Part shown: one piece after another, positions 1 through 11,370 of the stretch
How the letters are laid out: every line of letters begins with the position of its first letter
How positions within the stretch are numbered: position 1 is the first letter of the stretch
Assembly (NCBI RefSeq): GCF_014805625.2
Contig: NW_023998492.1
Location: forward strand, 263,092-327,091
Reading direction: 5' to 3'
Source: Glossina fuscipes
Taxonomy: Eukaryota; Arthropoda; Insecta; Diptera; Glossinidae
DNA length: 64,000 nucleotides
Program-made: the position numbers and the translations under genes
The notes under the pieces: generated by a model
Told to the model about the DNA's origin: nothing
Databases searched by the model: none
The model's input: only the letters and a program-made list of their open reading frames with translations

Positions 1-102
1 NNNNNNNNNNNNNNNNNNNNNNNNNNNNNNNNNNNNNNNNNNNNNNNNNNNNNNNNNNNNNNNNNNNNNNNNNNNNNNNNNNNNNNNNNNNNNNNNNNNN
101 NN
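1..102. other. Assembly gap
   Basis: The bases are all N, so nothing can be read here. Anything that starts at the left edge of the window is cut by this gap. Confidence 0.99.
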
Positions 103-1559
103 TTACTAATATACATATATATGTTTTATAATCACGAACTACTTCGCGCTTTCAAACATGGACTTTTCGATTTATGAATACCCTGAGAGTGTTAGAAGTA
201 AACCGTCAGAAATAAACGACGTCGGTACGCCGCTATAAAGAGGACGCAAAATATATAAAACCGTCCAATTAGGAACAAATTTTGTATTAATACATTTTTA
301 AGCTCTTCTTAAAGAAAATATATCTAAGGAATTTCTTTTCCTTGAGAAAAAGACCTTCAGCATTTGCCTTAGTATGCTTTCAATTTCATTTAGAAAAACT
401 GTAAAACGTATAGAAAGAAAATTTAGTTTGAAAGTTAATTTTGATTTTGTTTTGCTCTCCCATATTTTCTGTTCTCGAAATCTACGCGTTGCTTCACATA
501 TAAAATAGGAATTACAATATATGTATATGTATTTATGAATAGGAATTCTATTTATCCGGTACGCTTGAAAGGATCTTAGCTGAGTGCCTTTGCATTTTCC
601 ATTAAAAAAAAATTCTTCATCTGATTCAGCTTAACTATCGAGAAGTAGGAGGCAATAGAAGGAAAAAGCTAAGAACAGTTATTACGGAATGCTTTTTCTA
701 AAAATTGTTTCTTTCCGCTTTTCTATTTTCTTTCTTTAGTTTTCTTAGTATTCTTTTAATAACAATAGCCTTCAAATATAAGATAAGCGGTTATCTTAGC
801 AAATAGTATTTCCTTGCTAGGTTAGTGTTATTTTTTTTATTTTATTTATTTTTCATGTCAAGTGCTTTGTGCGAAACATTTATTAAAGAAAAAAAAAAAA
901 AGAAAACAATAGAGACAATAGAATAAAATATCTTTTGGTTAAAGTGAATCTCATTAGTCATTATATACGCATTCATCGCTATTGGAAAAGGTGACGAACA
1001 TCACGCTACTCATCTCGTCTGGATGTCTCTGTCTGTTACATTATATATAAGTACATTCTGCAAGAGGCAACGCTTCCAGCAACAAAAATTATAACTAAAC
1101 AGTGGCCATCTTCTTTGTATTTTTATGCATGATGATATATTATACATCCAAGTAAACGCATATATAAAAAAGTGGCCAAAACGACTAAAGCAGTTGCTGG
1201 TTGATGAGTAGCAGAAACGAAAACAGGTTCATAAAGTCCAATTAACGTTTGACAAACATGGGGCCGAATCAAACTAAATGACCTATTGGAAAAGCAGTTG
1301 CACTTGTGATTCGAAACCTGACTTTGTCTTTGCAAATGAAACCATCAGTTATCTTTGGGCCTACTCGAAGTATCTTTAAATGCAATGCGATGCAATGTTC
1401 ACATTCCATATTTGAAAATTATAACATTTTAAATAATTTCGTGTTCAGATGTGCGATCTACGTGTTCGATTATGTACGTTTCACATGGAGTACATGTATT
1501 GGTCAAAAACTCGCCTGTGCCTGAGCATAATGTGAAAACATTTGTCAGCAGCACGCGTA
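103..1559. other. AT-rich non-coding sequence
   Basis: The stretch is AT-rich with A and T runs, for example an A-rich run near 890-905. Short open frames of about 70 codons exist near 1123-1524 on both strands, but they overlap one another, lack recognisable domains and look like chance. No gene, RNA or repeat was recognised. Confidence 0.6.
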
Positions 1560-3130
1560 TGTTTTTAGTAGAGGTGAGGCGAGAAATATAAAATAATCAT
1601 CGATGGGGGAAGCAAGTACAATCGCAAAGCAGACTAACAGGTCCTGATGGCATCCGTGCTATCCTAACCCAGCCAGAAATGTTTACAATTTCCTTTAATA
1701 TATGCCTACAAGAGCAAAGCCAGACAGACAATGCGAGAGCCCTTCAGCTTATAGACCTTTACGCTTGCTTGATGCAACGGGCAAAGTCTACGAGCGGATA
1801 ACTTACAATCGCATAGACGATGTGTCACATAGCAATGAGAACTTGTCCGAATATGAATTTAGACTGAAAAGAAAAAGATGTACTGCAGATGCTATCTAAA
1901 TACTAACCGGTGCAGCCGCCGTATATACATAAAGGAAACGTTGGAAGAGCGGAAAGAAGAGATACCCCTTTGTAACACTATATATTGAAGATGCCATCAA
2001 CTGCATTATCGTAGCAGTGGAAAAGCGCAAATAATCACATTACTTGGTAAATATTGAGGACAAAAATTTCAAGATTTCTGTATGCAAAATATAAAGGAAG
2101 CACAGAATACCTCGTCACTGAAGGAGTAGCGCAAGGAATGATGCTTGAGCCACCTTTGTGGAATATTGTGTACGATATTATGTTGCATCTTCCAGTTATG
2201 AGGAAGACTATTATGGGATAAACTGCCATGTGATAGCAAAGCGGCTACAGACTATTGCGCTTCTGGTCAATAACGTGAAAGCACACGTGACTTTCGTCGG
2301 CAAGGATGGATCAGTCAGAACAAGCAAAAGAGTCAATTCTAATAACGTTTAGGAAGATATTGGGGAGCATTAAAATTAGGGTCGGTGGGGTCGAAATACT
2401 ATTGTTTACGTACCCTGATCGAATGCAGGCTGTCATTTAATGCGCATCTCCAACACGTCATCCCGAAAACATGAAATGCCACAAAGGCATTAATGCAAGT
2501 AATGGCTAGTACACTGAGCCAAATTCGGAGATGAGGTAGTAGAACTTTTAAACCTATATGGATCGTCTGCGGCAGAAATTATTTTCTCATATAAAATAGG
2601 GATCGTAGCAGCATCCCGCGTGTGCATACTGAGCGTAATTGCCTCATTTCGAGCTATCTCCTACATCGAGGCAAGGTATCGCGTGATTCTAATCGTTTTG
2701 CTTGCTAAATAAGTATTACATAGAAAGCGTCGCCTGATCGATGAACTACCGACGGAGCGGATGAGCACAAGCTCATCTTGAACGAAGCAAGGTTCTTAGG
2801 TCAAACAGACTTCTGTTCAGTGATCATGAGTGCTTCTGATTTCTGAATAGCAATTAAACGCATGTTCCTTGTCTGTCCGGTATACCAGGAGCACCACCGG
2901 TGGAAGTAGCAGAATTTCCTCTACCCGACAATCTCGTAACAACCACGCTGCTCGACCGAGAAGAACGGACAGCATATTGAAGAAACGAAAAAATTCGGCG
3001 CGTCAACATGGGTTCAAATAAAGTGCCTAAATGGCAACCCTCCTTACGAAGGTATTCCTGAACGTTTGTAAGATTGGGTTGGGGAGAAGACGGTTGGCTT
3101 TTAGTAGGTTAAAGTCTCGCATCGTTAAAA
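1560..3130 (+). pseudogene. R1-clade LINE reverse transcriptase relic
   Basis: This is a badly decayed pol of a non-LTR retrotransposon of the R1/LOA type. Pieces in the usual order appear in shifting frames. GPDGIRA (about 1643) is RT motif 1. SAYRPLRLLDATGKVYERI (about 1747-1800) is the typical R1 motif, followed by a motif like YQFGFRKGRSTVDAI near 1850. A piece ending VAQGMMLEPPLWNIVYD (about 2125-2180) matches the GVPQGSVLGPLLWN block. RLSFNAHLQHV (about 2435) and ASFRAISY (about 2640) are thumb and linker motifs. The end, with GGCTTTTAGTAGGTTAAAGT near 3094, resembles the R1-group 3' tail. Many stops and frameshifts are present, and the catalytic YADD segment is not recognisable. The element is long dead. 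The endonuclease and ORF1 are missing, so it is 5' truncated. The clade comes from remembered motifs, not from an alignment. Confidence 0.8.
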
Positions 3131-4077
3131 CGACCAGATGTTTTACCACTTCACGCTAAATATATGTATATAGATATGTACATGTATGCGTACACAAATG
3201 TTTAACACATATGTTTGGAACATCGGCACTTTATAAGAACGCCAACCAGTTTTTCACATTTCGAAAGCAGAAATTTTTTTTTTTTTGAATGTTAAGTTAG
3301 AGTGGACTAAAATAATCAGAATTATTGCACTTTTTTTCAAAACTTTCTATCACATTTGTTTTTATTTAAGCAGACATATGTTGTTGGCTTACTGACAGCT
3401 TGAGTACTTTTCAAAAATCTTTCTTATAAAGTTGACTTCAAGCATGTTACTTTTACATGTGTGTACATAGATGTACTAGTGTAAGTATGTGTGTGCTGTT
3501 GGGAACAAAATTCACTTACTTCGCACACATGATTTGAGAACGTATTAAGTATTCACATGAAATCTAGCTTCTATTATCATCACTTCATATTTACATGAGC
3601 TCTCTTGATTTCAAAAGAGATGTCTCTTATTGCAAAAATTCATCCTACTAAATGTTTTACGATACTCGAAAATGAAACTTTAAATTGATAAAAGAATATT
3701 TTATCTAATCCTTTATCGTTTTAGTTGATTTGAAAAATATGTGTATAGAAAACGAAGGCTCTCTGCCTTGCTACGCAGCAAAGAAAATACTAACAACATA
3801 ATTTGTAAACCTTAAAAAAAAATATGTACAAAAATTTCTTTTTATAAAATGCTTTTTCAAACATAAATTTGAAATAAAACGTCTGAGTCGTGACAATTTT
3901 TTTGTGCAACAATCGATTTAACATAACGCACCACATAGAATAAAAAGTTTTGTTGTTGACATATTAGCTCAAGAGGATATCTTTCAAAATATATTGTTTT
4001 TGTTCTAACCACTGATGATTTTGGGGCTATTAACTAAATCGCAAAGAAGAGTTAATCAGAGATTCCTTTAAGGGTAC
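3131..4077. other. AT-rich non-coding sequence
   Basis: AT-rich sequence with T runs (for example around 3273-3287) and TATG-type simple sequence near 3165-3190. No gene or repeat was recognised between the R1 relic and the LINE that ends at 4078. Confidence 0.6.
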
Positions 4078-4376
4078 ATATTTATTTATTCCACTTATAC
4101 AAGAAACTCAACTAAAACAAATTGGCAGTCGAGTTTAATTGACTCTTAAAGTAAATCTGAATTTAATTAATACTAAAACTACAATAAAACATATGAGAAT
4201 AAAAAAAAAGAAGAAAAAGAGCATGTACACAACTATCATAGAGCCACACCCACAACCGGTTCAAGACCAAATTTCAAGTGAACCCCTAAGCCATCGCAAA
4301 CATGCATAAGCTTGGCAAGCGAAAATGCTTAACAACAATTAATTTTCGACTCATAATTTCTTTTTAACGTTAAAAG

Positions 4377-7056
4377 TTAGTTCAAGTACGACGTAGGTAA
4401 ATCGCGCGTATTAGGCAAAGTTGCTTTAATGGACTTTAAAGAGTCCGATAAGGAGAATAAGTGAAAGACGTTATTTAGGTTCTTGCAAACAGCTCTGAGC
4501 GGGTTAAACAGTTCGTAATTATATTTGCATTAACTAAGCTTAATCAAAATAAAGTGCCTGGAGAAGCGGTAAGGGACATTAAAGATTATCTCACCAAGTA
4601 ATTCAGGCGAGTCAATAGCACCATTTATTAATTTGATTACGAAGGAAACACCAAGAACAAATCTACGTTTCTCCAGCGACGTTAAGCAATCTATTTTCAT
4701 AGGGTGGAAGAGGGGCAATCGGATCCCAACCTAAATTCCTAAGGGCAAACAGCAAGAATTGCTTTTAAACAGATTCAATTGAATCTACGTAGCACCTATA
4801 TGAAGGAGACCACACAACAGAGGCAAACTCGAGTATGGGTCTAACCAAACACATGTAAAGCCTTTTCGTAATATAAGGATCATCAAGCTATTTGGATCAC
4901 CTCTTTACAAAACGAACCGCGGACCTAGTTTTGCTTAATGAGAGCTCAATATGCAAATTAAAATGTAACCTATAATCAAATAGAACGCCTAAATCTGTGA
5001 ACGAATCGACGTCCTCCAACTTGTGCGAATCAATGAAATACTGAGTAATGAATGACTTCCTTCTTGAGAAAGAAAGTTTACATTTATTTAGATTTAGTTT
5101 TAGAAGATTCACAGAGTACCATGCAACCAAATTATTCAAATCACTTTGAAGATGGTGTGATTGCGATTCTACGGAAAAGGAAGAAAACAGTTTCACATCA
5201 TCAGGGTACATTAAGATCTCGCTGAATTTAATCACAGAGGGCAAATCATTGATGTATAAATTCAATAAAAGGGGCCCAAGTGGCTACGTTAAGGTACGCT
5301 AGAACTCACGGGGAATTCATCCAAGGTAATGAGGTTAAACAAAATCCTGATGATCTACCATGCAGATAAGAACTTAACCATTTCACTAAGAAGAAAGGTA
5401 AGCCAGAGGCTTGGAGTTTAAAGATAAGTAGTCTATGGTTAACCTAATAAACGTTTTGCTGAAGTCAGTGTATTTGACATCATTGCGAGAGCCACTAGAA
5501 AAAGCCTTGAAAACATGAGAACTAAACTGTAACAGATTGGTGACCGTAGATGTTCCCGTTCGAAAACCATGATGGAGAGGAGACATATACGATTTCATGG
5601 AAAAGGCTATATACTGAGCCACAATTGGCTCGAACAGTTGAGGCAAGACATTCAACTTGGCAATCCCTCTGTAGTTCTCTACTAGTTGCCTACTACCGCT
5701 TTTATGAATAGGAAACAATAAGGAAACAAGTCTTCCAACACAAATGGAAAACACCTAATTTCAAGGACTTGTTAAAAATCTTTGATATAACACCACATAG
5801 CTCGCCAGGACAAAATATAAGTACACATGAGGGGTTCCATCAGATCCACGCGAACAATTATATTTTAGAGAGCTCAATCCTTCAAAAACATCATTTTTAG
5901 ATATAACAAAGTTATGAATTGAAATCAAATTAAAAATCGGATATCGATAGTTTGCTGATAAATCAAAATTGGCAGTTGAAAAGTTCTTTCGGAAGTATTC
6001 CGTAAAGAGATTTGAGGTTTCAAAATCATCCGAGGACTCGGAGCCATTAAAAGACACATGCGAGGGATATATGGAGATTTTTCTTTTGGAATTAACGAAC
6101 TTAAAAAAGTATTTAAGATTAGCAAACAAGGAGAATTCAACACACTGAAGGTATCTGTAATAATATTGGCGGTTGAGGGAATTAAATTTATGCCTTGCCA
6201 CTGAGTAATCGAAATGGTCGAAAGAAGAAACACTTTTCGAAAAATTTTTGAAAAGCTTGTTTTTCCTATTCTTGTAATATTTAATTGTTTTATTAAACCA
6301 CGGAGGACACTTGCTCCGACGACGGGACTGCTTGATCGGAACGGACGCAGAAATAGCTTGATTTAATATATTGTAGAACGACGACAGTAAGCTATCAATA
6401 CTTCCCACTGAGAAATCAAACACAATGTGAGAAAGATGTGATTTTAGCATGGAAACATTGATTTTATGGAAATCATAAAATTTGTATGAAAAATTTGAAT
6501 TTGGAACATTATAGTACTTCAACGAACCAACATGCTTGTAATAAAAGGAAATACCCAATGCTGGATGATATGGATCCTCAGGTAAAGTAAACGGAAGACA
6601 AAGATCAACGCAAATCTCCGGAAAATTGGCAGAGGAAAGATCAAGCAATCTACCATTGCAATTAGGGGTACCATTGCATTGAAATAAATTATGATCAAAT
6701 AATTCATTAAAGAACGCAACTTCTCTACCAGATGTTGAGGTTGGAATCAAACAGCCAGAACTATCGCTGCAACACCGAGTGACTTGAGGCAAATTGAAGT
6801 CACACAACACTATGACTATATCAGTGGGCTTAGATGGCTTGACCACTTCGCATATGAGTGCCGCCTTTTCCTTATATAAGGGAATATCCGAATTTGGAGG
6901 AAGATAGGAGCAGGTCACATATAAATGTTTAGTAGGAAATTTCACTCGAATGGCGATAAGTTCAACGTCGGGAATAGTTGGAAATTCAAATGAAAAACTC
7001 CGTGCTCTCTGAACTTAGAAAGGTAGAACGAATTTTTGAATTTAGGCCCCTAACAT
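4377..7056 (-). pseudogene. LINE copy A ORF2 (endonuclease-reverse transcriptase), broken
   Basis: ORF2 would nick target DNA and reverse-transcribe the element RNA. Reading begins at YVRGLNSKIRSTFLSSE (about 7056-7006), a typical apurinic-type endonuclease start. Part of the endonuclease N-terminus is then lost before the long open stretch at 6945-5761, which holds the CDFNLPQ motif and a linker. RT motifs follow in a shifted frame at 5754-5386 (PIHKSGSRQ, NYRGIAKLNVLPQLFE, YTDFSKTF). The GVPQGSHLGP block is degraded near 5300. The catalytic box reads YPDD (MYPDDVKLF, near 5210) instead of YADD. The C-terminus (SLEKRRFVLGVSFV, 4718-4530, then to a stop at 4377) is recognisable. At least two frameshifts, the endonuclease loss and the Ala-to-Pro change in the active site make it non-functional. 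Its neighbour copy B is the same gene reversed. Confidence 0.85.
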
Positions 7057-7898
7057 ATTGATGAATGAGAGAAAATGAGCCTGAAGAAATATATAGTTTT
7101 TTGAAGGGGAAAGAGCTACTGTATTAGCATTACGGGGTCGATCCCGAGGGATAAATTCCTTAATTAAGATTCCAACCGGCCACAATGGTTTATTTAACGT
7201 CAAATCCATATTTTCAGTCGGAACTAGAATTTTAAACGATGGGATAGCTCTCGATTGAGAAGGAGCCAATTTGAATATACTAACACGCTTTAAATTGACA
7301 GAAGGGGCTTTCGCTGCCAGATAACTTTTTATGTTAGCATGTATGTATCTGGTGCCAATCTTCACACAAATATTGCCTTTCTGAGAGGAACTGCCTTCAA
7401 GCATATGTCATCTGTACTAGGAGCAGCAGGGTTCACGGGTGGGGAGTTATGAGTTGGGGAAAATATAGAAGAGGTAACCACACTTGCACGAGCAGCTTGT
7501 GCGACGTGCCTAGTTTGGCGACCCGCGTTCACATTCGAACAGCCAGGAGGAGAGGACGATTTACTATTATCATTATTACTTTTAGACGATGACGTTCAAC
7601 GTTTGAGTGACATCAATGAAAGAAGATACCCTTGCCACTTCAGCATAACTCAATCCAAAAGAACTTCCCGGCTTTTTTCTAACTTTTATGTTACCGACCG
7701 CCTCAACAGTAGCAGAAACGCTAACATTATTTGTAGACTTTAAGGAATCGGTAACTTGCACCGACGAAACGCACTTAGGAGGACTCAGAACACGCTACGT
7801 TACGAGTTGAAACTTTGTTAGCTGGAGAGGAAGATGACTGCCCAATATAACGACACTCATCAAAGCCTCGGTGTAAGTGAGCAATCCATGTCCATTGA
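7042..7898 (-). pseudogene. LINE copy A ORF1 relic (gag-like)
   Basis: This is the nucleic-acid-binding ORF1 of copy A. A start is plausible near 7895 (MDMDC). The middle is Ser/Asn/Ala-rich and low complexity (about 7600-7420). The C-terminal part, open from 7404 to 7042, carries SFKILVPTENMDL and LWPVGILIKEFIPRDRP, which resemble the conserved C-terminal block of CR1-like ORF1 proteins (a SFKI...LWP.G...REF pattern). A frameshift near 7400 separates the middle from the C-terminal frame, and stops interrupt the N-terminal part near 7850. No zinc knuckle was seen. The frame runs into the start of ORF2, with a short overlap at 7056-7042. Family assignment rests on remembered motifs and is moderately sure. 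Confidence 0.65.
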
Positions 7899-8098
7899 AA
7901 ACAACAAAAGTAGCTTATGAAAGAAAAAAAGAAAAACTAAAAAATTCCATGGCACAAATTTTCAGCAAATTAAAGCAAATTTCTCACTTCCCTGCCCACT
8001 GTAAACCGAACTATAAGAATTTGGCAACTCTGCGCGCTCGGTGTAGTCATCGTGATAATTTTTGCAATTAATATTCTCACTCACCCTACACAGGCGTT

Positions 8099-9931
8099 AT
8101 TGCTGTTTGATTCCTACTTCAAGATCTGATAGAGCTGGTGTGTTCTTTAGCGAATTATTTGATCAACCGTACCCCTAATTATGATGGTAGACTGCTTGAT
8201 CTTTGCTTTGCCAATTTTCCTGAGATTTGTGTTAATCGTTGTCTTTCGTTTAGCTTACCTGAGGATCCATATCATCCAGCATTGGGTATTTCCACACATA
8301 CCCCACATGTTGCTTTTAATGGCTCTGATTCCTCGGATGATTTTGAAATCTCAAATCTCTTCGTGGAATACTTCCCATGAAATTTTTCTACTGATAATTT
8401 TGATTTATCAACAATCTACCCACATCCTATAACTAATTTGGTTTCAATTCCTAATTTGGTTATTTCTGAAAATGACGGTTTTAAAGGGTTGAGCTTTAGA
8501 AAATATAGTTGTGTGCCTAGAGCTGATGGAATTTCATCATGTGTACTTAAATCTTGCCTGTCGAGTTATGTGGCGTTATCTCAAAGATTTTAAACCAGTC
8601 CTTGAATTTAGGTGCTTCCCCTTTGTGTTGGAAAAATACTTTCCTTATTCCTATTCACAAAAGTGGAAGTAGACAACCCTTTGACAATTACAGGGGCATA
8701 GCCAAGTTGAGTGTCTTGCCTAAGCGAATTGTGACTCAGCATTTGGCCTTTGCCAGTAATTCGTATATTTCTGAACAACAGCATGTCCTTCGGAAAGGAA
8801 AATCTACGGTCACCAATTTGCTAGAGCTTACCTCTCATGTTTTCAAGGCTTTTTCTAGTGGCTCTCGCACTGATGTCACATACACTGATTTTAGCAAAGC
8901 TTTTGATCTGGTTAACCATAAACTACTTATCGTTAAACTCCAAGCCTCTGGCTTCTCTTTCTATTTATGGAAATGGTTAAACTGTTATCTCCACAATAGA
9001 CATTCAGGCTTTTGTTTAACTTCATCACCTCCGACGAATTCCCCGTGACGTCTGGCGTACCTCAAGACAGCCACTTAGGACCCATTTTATTTAGTTTATA
9101 CATAAATAATCTTCAGTCGGTGATTATTTCCAGCCAGATCTTAATCTATGTTGATGATGTTTTCTTCTTTCTCCGTAGAATTGCAATCATATCATCTTCA
9201 AAGTGATTTGAATAATTTGGTTGCATGGTGCTCTATGAATCTTCTGAAACTAAATCTAAATAAATGTAAGAAGCTTTCTTTCTCAAGAAGGAAGTCATTC
9301 ATTATTTCATTGATTCGCATAAATTGGAGGACGTCGATTCGTTCACCGATTTAGACGTTCTATTTGATTATAGGTTACATTTCAATTTGCATACTGAGTT
9401 CTCGTTAAGCAAAGCTAGATCCGCGCTTGGTTTTGTAAAGAGGTGGTCCAAAAAGCTTATATTACCAAAAGGCTGTACATGTGCCCTTGTGTGCCCTTTT
9501 GTGTGGTCTTCTTCATATAGGTCCTATGTAGATTCAATTGAGTCTGTTCAAAAGCAATTCTTGCTGTTTGCCCTTAGGAATTTTTGTTGGAATCCGATTG
9601 CCCCTCTTCCACCCTATGAAAATAGATTGCTTCTGTTATGCTTACCGTCACTCGAGAAACGTAGATTTGTTATTGGTGTTTCCTTCGTAATCTAAGTAAT
9701 AAATGGTGCTCTTGACTCGCCTGAATTACTTGATGAGATAATCTTTAATGTCCCTTACCGCTTCTCCAGGCATTTTATTTTCATTAAGCTTAGTCAATGC
9801 AAATATAGTTATGAGCTATTTAACTTAACTGTTAGAGTTGTTTGCAGAAACGTAAATGACGTCTATCAATTATTTCCATTAAAGCAACATTGCTTAATAC
9901 GCGCGATTTACTTAGGTCGTACTTGAACTAA
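8099..9931 (+). pseudogene. LINE copy B ORF2 relic (reverse transcriptase)
   Basis: The endonuclease C-terminal part (GRLLDLCFANFPEICVNRCL, from about 8187) is joined directly to HVAFNGSDSSDDFE by the internal deletion. RT is open from 8554 to 9048: PIHKSGSRQPFDNYRGIAKL, then GKSTVTNLLELTSHVFKAF and YTDFSKAFDLVNH with an intact motif A Asp. A frameshift near 9030 leads to SGVPQDSHLGPILFSLYINN and the catalytic box YVDD at about 9147-9158. Another shift near 9165 leads to LNNLVAWCSMNLLKLNLNKC and KKLSFSRRKSF, and a further one near 9330 to the thumb. The C-terminal end and a stop at 9929-9931 match the stop position in copy A. YVDD can be an active variant in some reverse transcriptases, but the frameshifts and truncation make this copy dead. 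Confidence 0.85.
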
Positions 9932-10243
9932 CTTTTAACCTTAAAAAGTCATTATGAGTCGAGTATTAATTGTTGTTAACTATTATCGGTTGTCAAGCTT
10001 ATGCATGTTTGCAATGGCTTAGGGGTTCACTTGCAATTTGGTCCTGTACCGATTGTGGGTGTGGCTCTATGCTATTTGTGTACATGCTTTTTTTTCCTTC
10101 TTATTTGTTTTATTGTACTTATACTAAGTTTTATTATTAATTAATATAAGATTTACTTTAAAAGTCAATTGAACTCGACTGTCAATTTGTTTTAGTTCAG
10201 TTTCATGTATAAGTAAATAAAGTAAACTTAATAAATAAATAAA
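8099..10243 (+). mobile_element. CR1/Jockey-superfamily LINE, copy B (5' truncated)
   Basis: A second copy of the same LINE family, on the plus strand and head to head with copy A. Homology begins at about 8099, within the endonuclease domain (the peptide LIPTS appears in both copies), so this is a typical 5'-truncated insertion. It runs to the 3' tail of AATAAATAAATAAA-type repeats ending near 10243. About 485 bp are deleted internally relative to copy A, with the junction near 8295. The protein is roughly 80-90% identical to copy A where both are open, so this is not a recent duplication of copy A. Confidence 0.88.
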
Positions 10244-10754
10244 GTGAGGCCTTTTAAGAGCAAAAAGTCTCTTGATTTTCGTAATATACGTGGAAGTTGA
10301 TTGTGAGTAGCGTAATATTTAGTTCAAATTGGATAGGTCTGTTTTCAGAAAATGACTTTCAAAGTTTAAAATGACCTTGTTTACACAAACGAGGAAGTTG
10401 GCGTTTCACAACACTTCAGTCTATCTTCTTCGAATGTCGAGATTAAACTCTCTTTGCATGAAATGAATTCTCTGCAAATAAATCTATTCTGGATCTAGTC
10501 GCTAGGATCAGGTTTTTACTATTTTTGTTAATCGGCTTTTCTCACGTTTTTCGAAAATTTGTGCCATTTCATTATTCGCCCGACGTATAAAATTGCTTTA
10601 TTTTATGGCAACGGCTGTTCAAACGTCGGAAATTTTTATTTAACCTCTCCGCCTCATTACTTTCCCTGCAGTTTAGGGAATTTCGTTATCTATAGGATGG
10701 GGTATTTTTCCAGCGAACTTACTTTATCAGGTTTGTAATTTTGACAACAATATA

Positions 10755-10787
<33 letters not shown>

Positions 10788-11164
10788 ATAAACGGCTTAT
10801 GACTTTTGTGTCCAATCATAAAAAGCTTGTACACTATTCCATACTAGGCTTTTTAGGTGAAACGTTATGATTTAGCTACTTAAATTATGAGCTCCTGAAA
10901 ATATTGTAACGTTAATACAGCGAGTCTCATTAATATTGGGTTTTTTCCCTCGACAAAAAGTAAACGCTTGTTAAAACTAATCCATTGTCCAAACCTACTA
11001 TTTTGTACTACTAGGGAATACATGCTAAAATATAAAAAAAAAACACAACATTATTCCAGTAGACAAGAAAATTAAAGAAAAAAAAGCTTATTATTGAAAA
11101 TTAATATTAGGAGTGGTATCCTTTTTGCTTAATAACGTAGAAAACAGTGATCTTACCACATATA
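10244..11164. other. AT-rich non-coding sequence
   Basis: No gene was recognised. The stretch includes a TA/TATG microsatellite at 10750-10791 and A-rich runs near 11034-11045 and 11080. Confidence 0.6.
10750..10791. repeat. TA/TATG microsatellite
   Basis: About 40 bases of alternating TA with scattered TATG units. Confidence 0.9.
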
Positions 11165-11370
11165 TTCTGCTTTTTAGATCTTGGACTGAAGAGATTGAGC
11201 GTTCTCGTACAATTTATCCCACATATTTTTGATGGGGTTCATGCCTGGTGATTGGAGAAAAGGGTGAAGCACTTTGCGGCAGTTATATAAGAGCCATTCT
11301 AGAATTACGCGGAACTTATGTTTGAGATCGTTATCTTAGTAGTATTTAAATGTTTCCAAAATACCAAGTT
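11165..11370 (-). pseudogene. Tc1-type transposase fragment
   Basis: On the minus strand the sequence reads DNDLKHKFRVILEWLLYNC (from about 11325), then a frame change to QSPGMNPIKNMWDKLYENA. These correspond to the Tc1-family blocks QDNDPKH..R..EWL and QSPDLNPIENLW around the second catalytic Asp and the final acidic residue (DD34E). The last position has Lys-Asn in place of Glu-Asn, so the third catalytic residue is lost. Only this C-terminal scrap of about 65 codons is readable, and no terminal inverted repeats were identified around it. It is an old relic. Assignment to Tc1/mariner is fairly secure. The exact family (Minos, Bari or other) is unknown. Confidence 0.72.

Larger units (their letters stand above)
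4078..8098 (-). mobile_element. CR1/Jockey-superfamily LINE, copy A
   Basis: A nearly complete non-LTR retrotransposon lies on the minus strand. Read 5' to 3' it has an ORF1 relic (about 7898-7042), ORF2 with endonuclease then reverse transcriptase (about 7056-4377), a 3' untranslated region, and an end in AATAAATAAA-type repeats at 4078-4092. The same 3' tail ends copy B at 10243 and a scrap at 44465-44530, which defines the 3' boundary. The 5' boundary is uncertain: homology to copy B begins at 8099 on the other strand, so copy A ends at or before 8098. No target-site duplication was found. The exact clade (CR1, Jockey or a relative) is not settled. Confidence 0.85.

Noticed and set aside
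5925..6233. 102-codon minus-strand frame
   Set aside because: It overlaps the longer ORF2 frame of LINE copy A (6945-5761) in another register and has no domain.
8098..8099. Head-to-head LINE pair as an assembly artefact (mirror duplication)
   Set aside because: The two arms differ by many substitutions and by a 485-bp deletion, so they are not a mirrored copy of one sequence.
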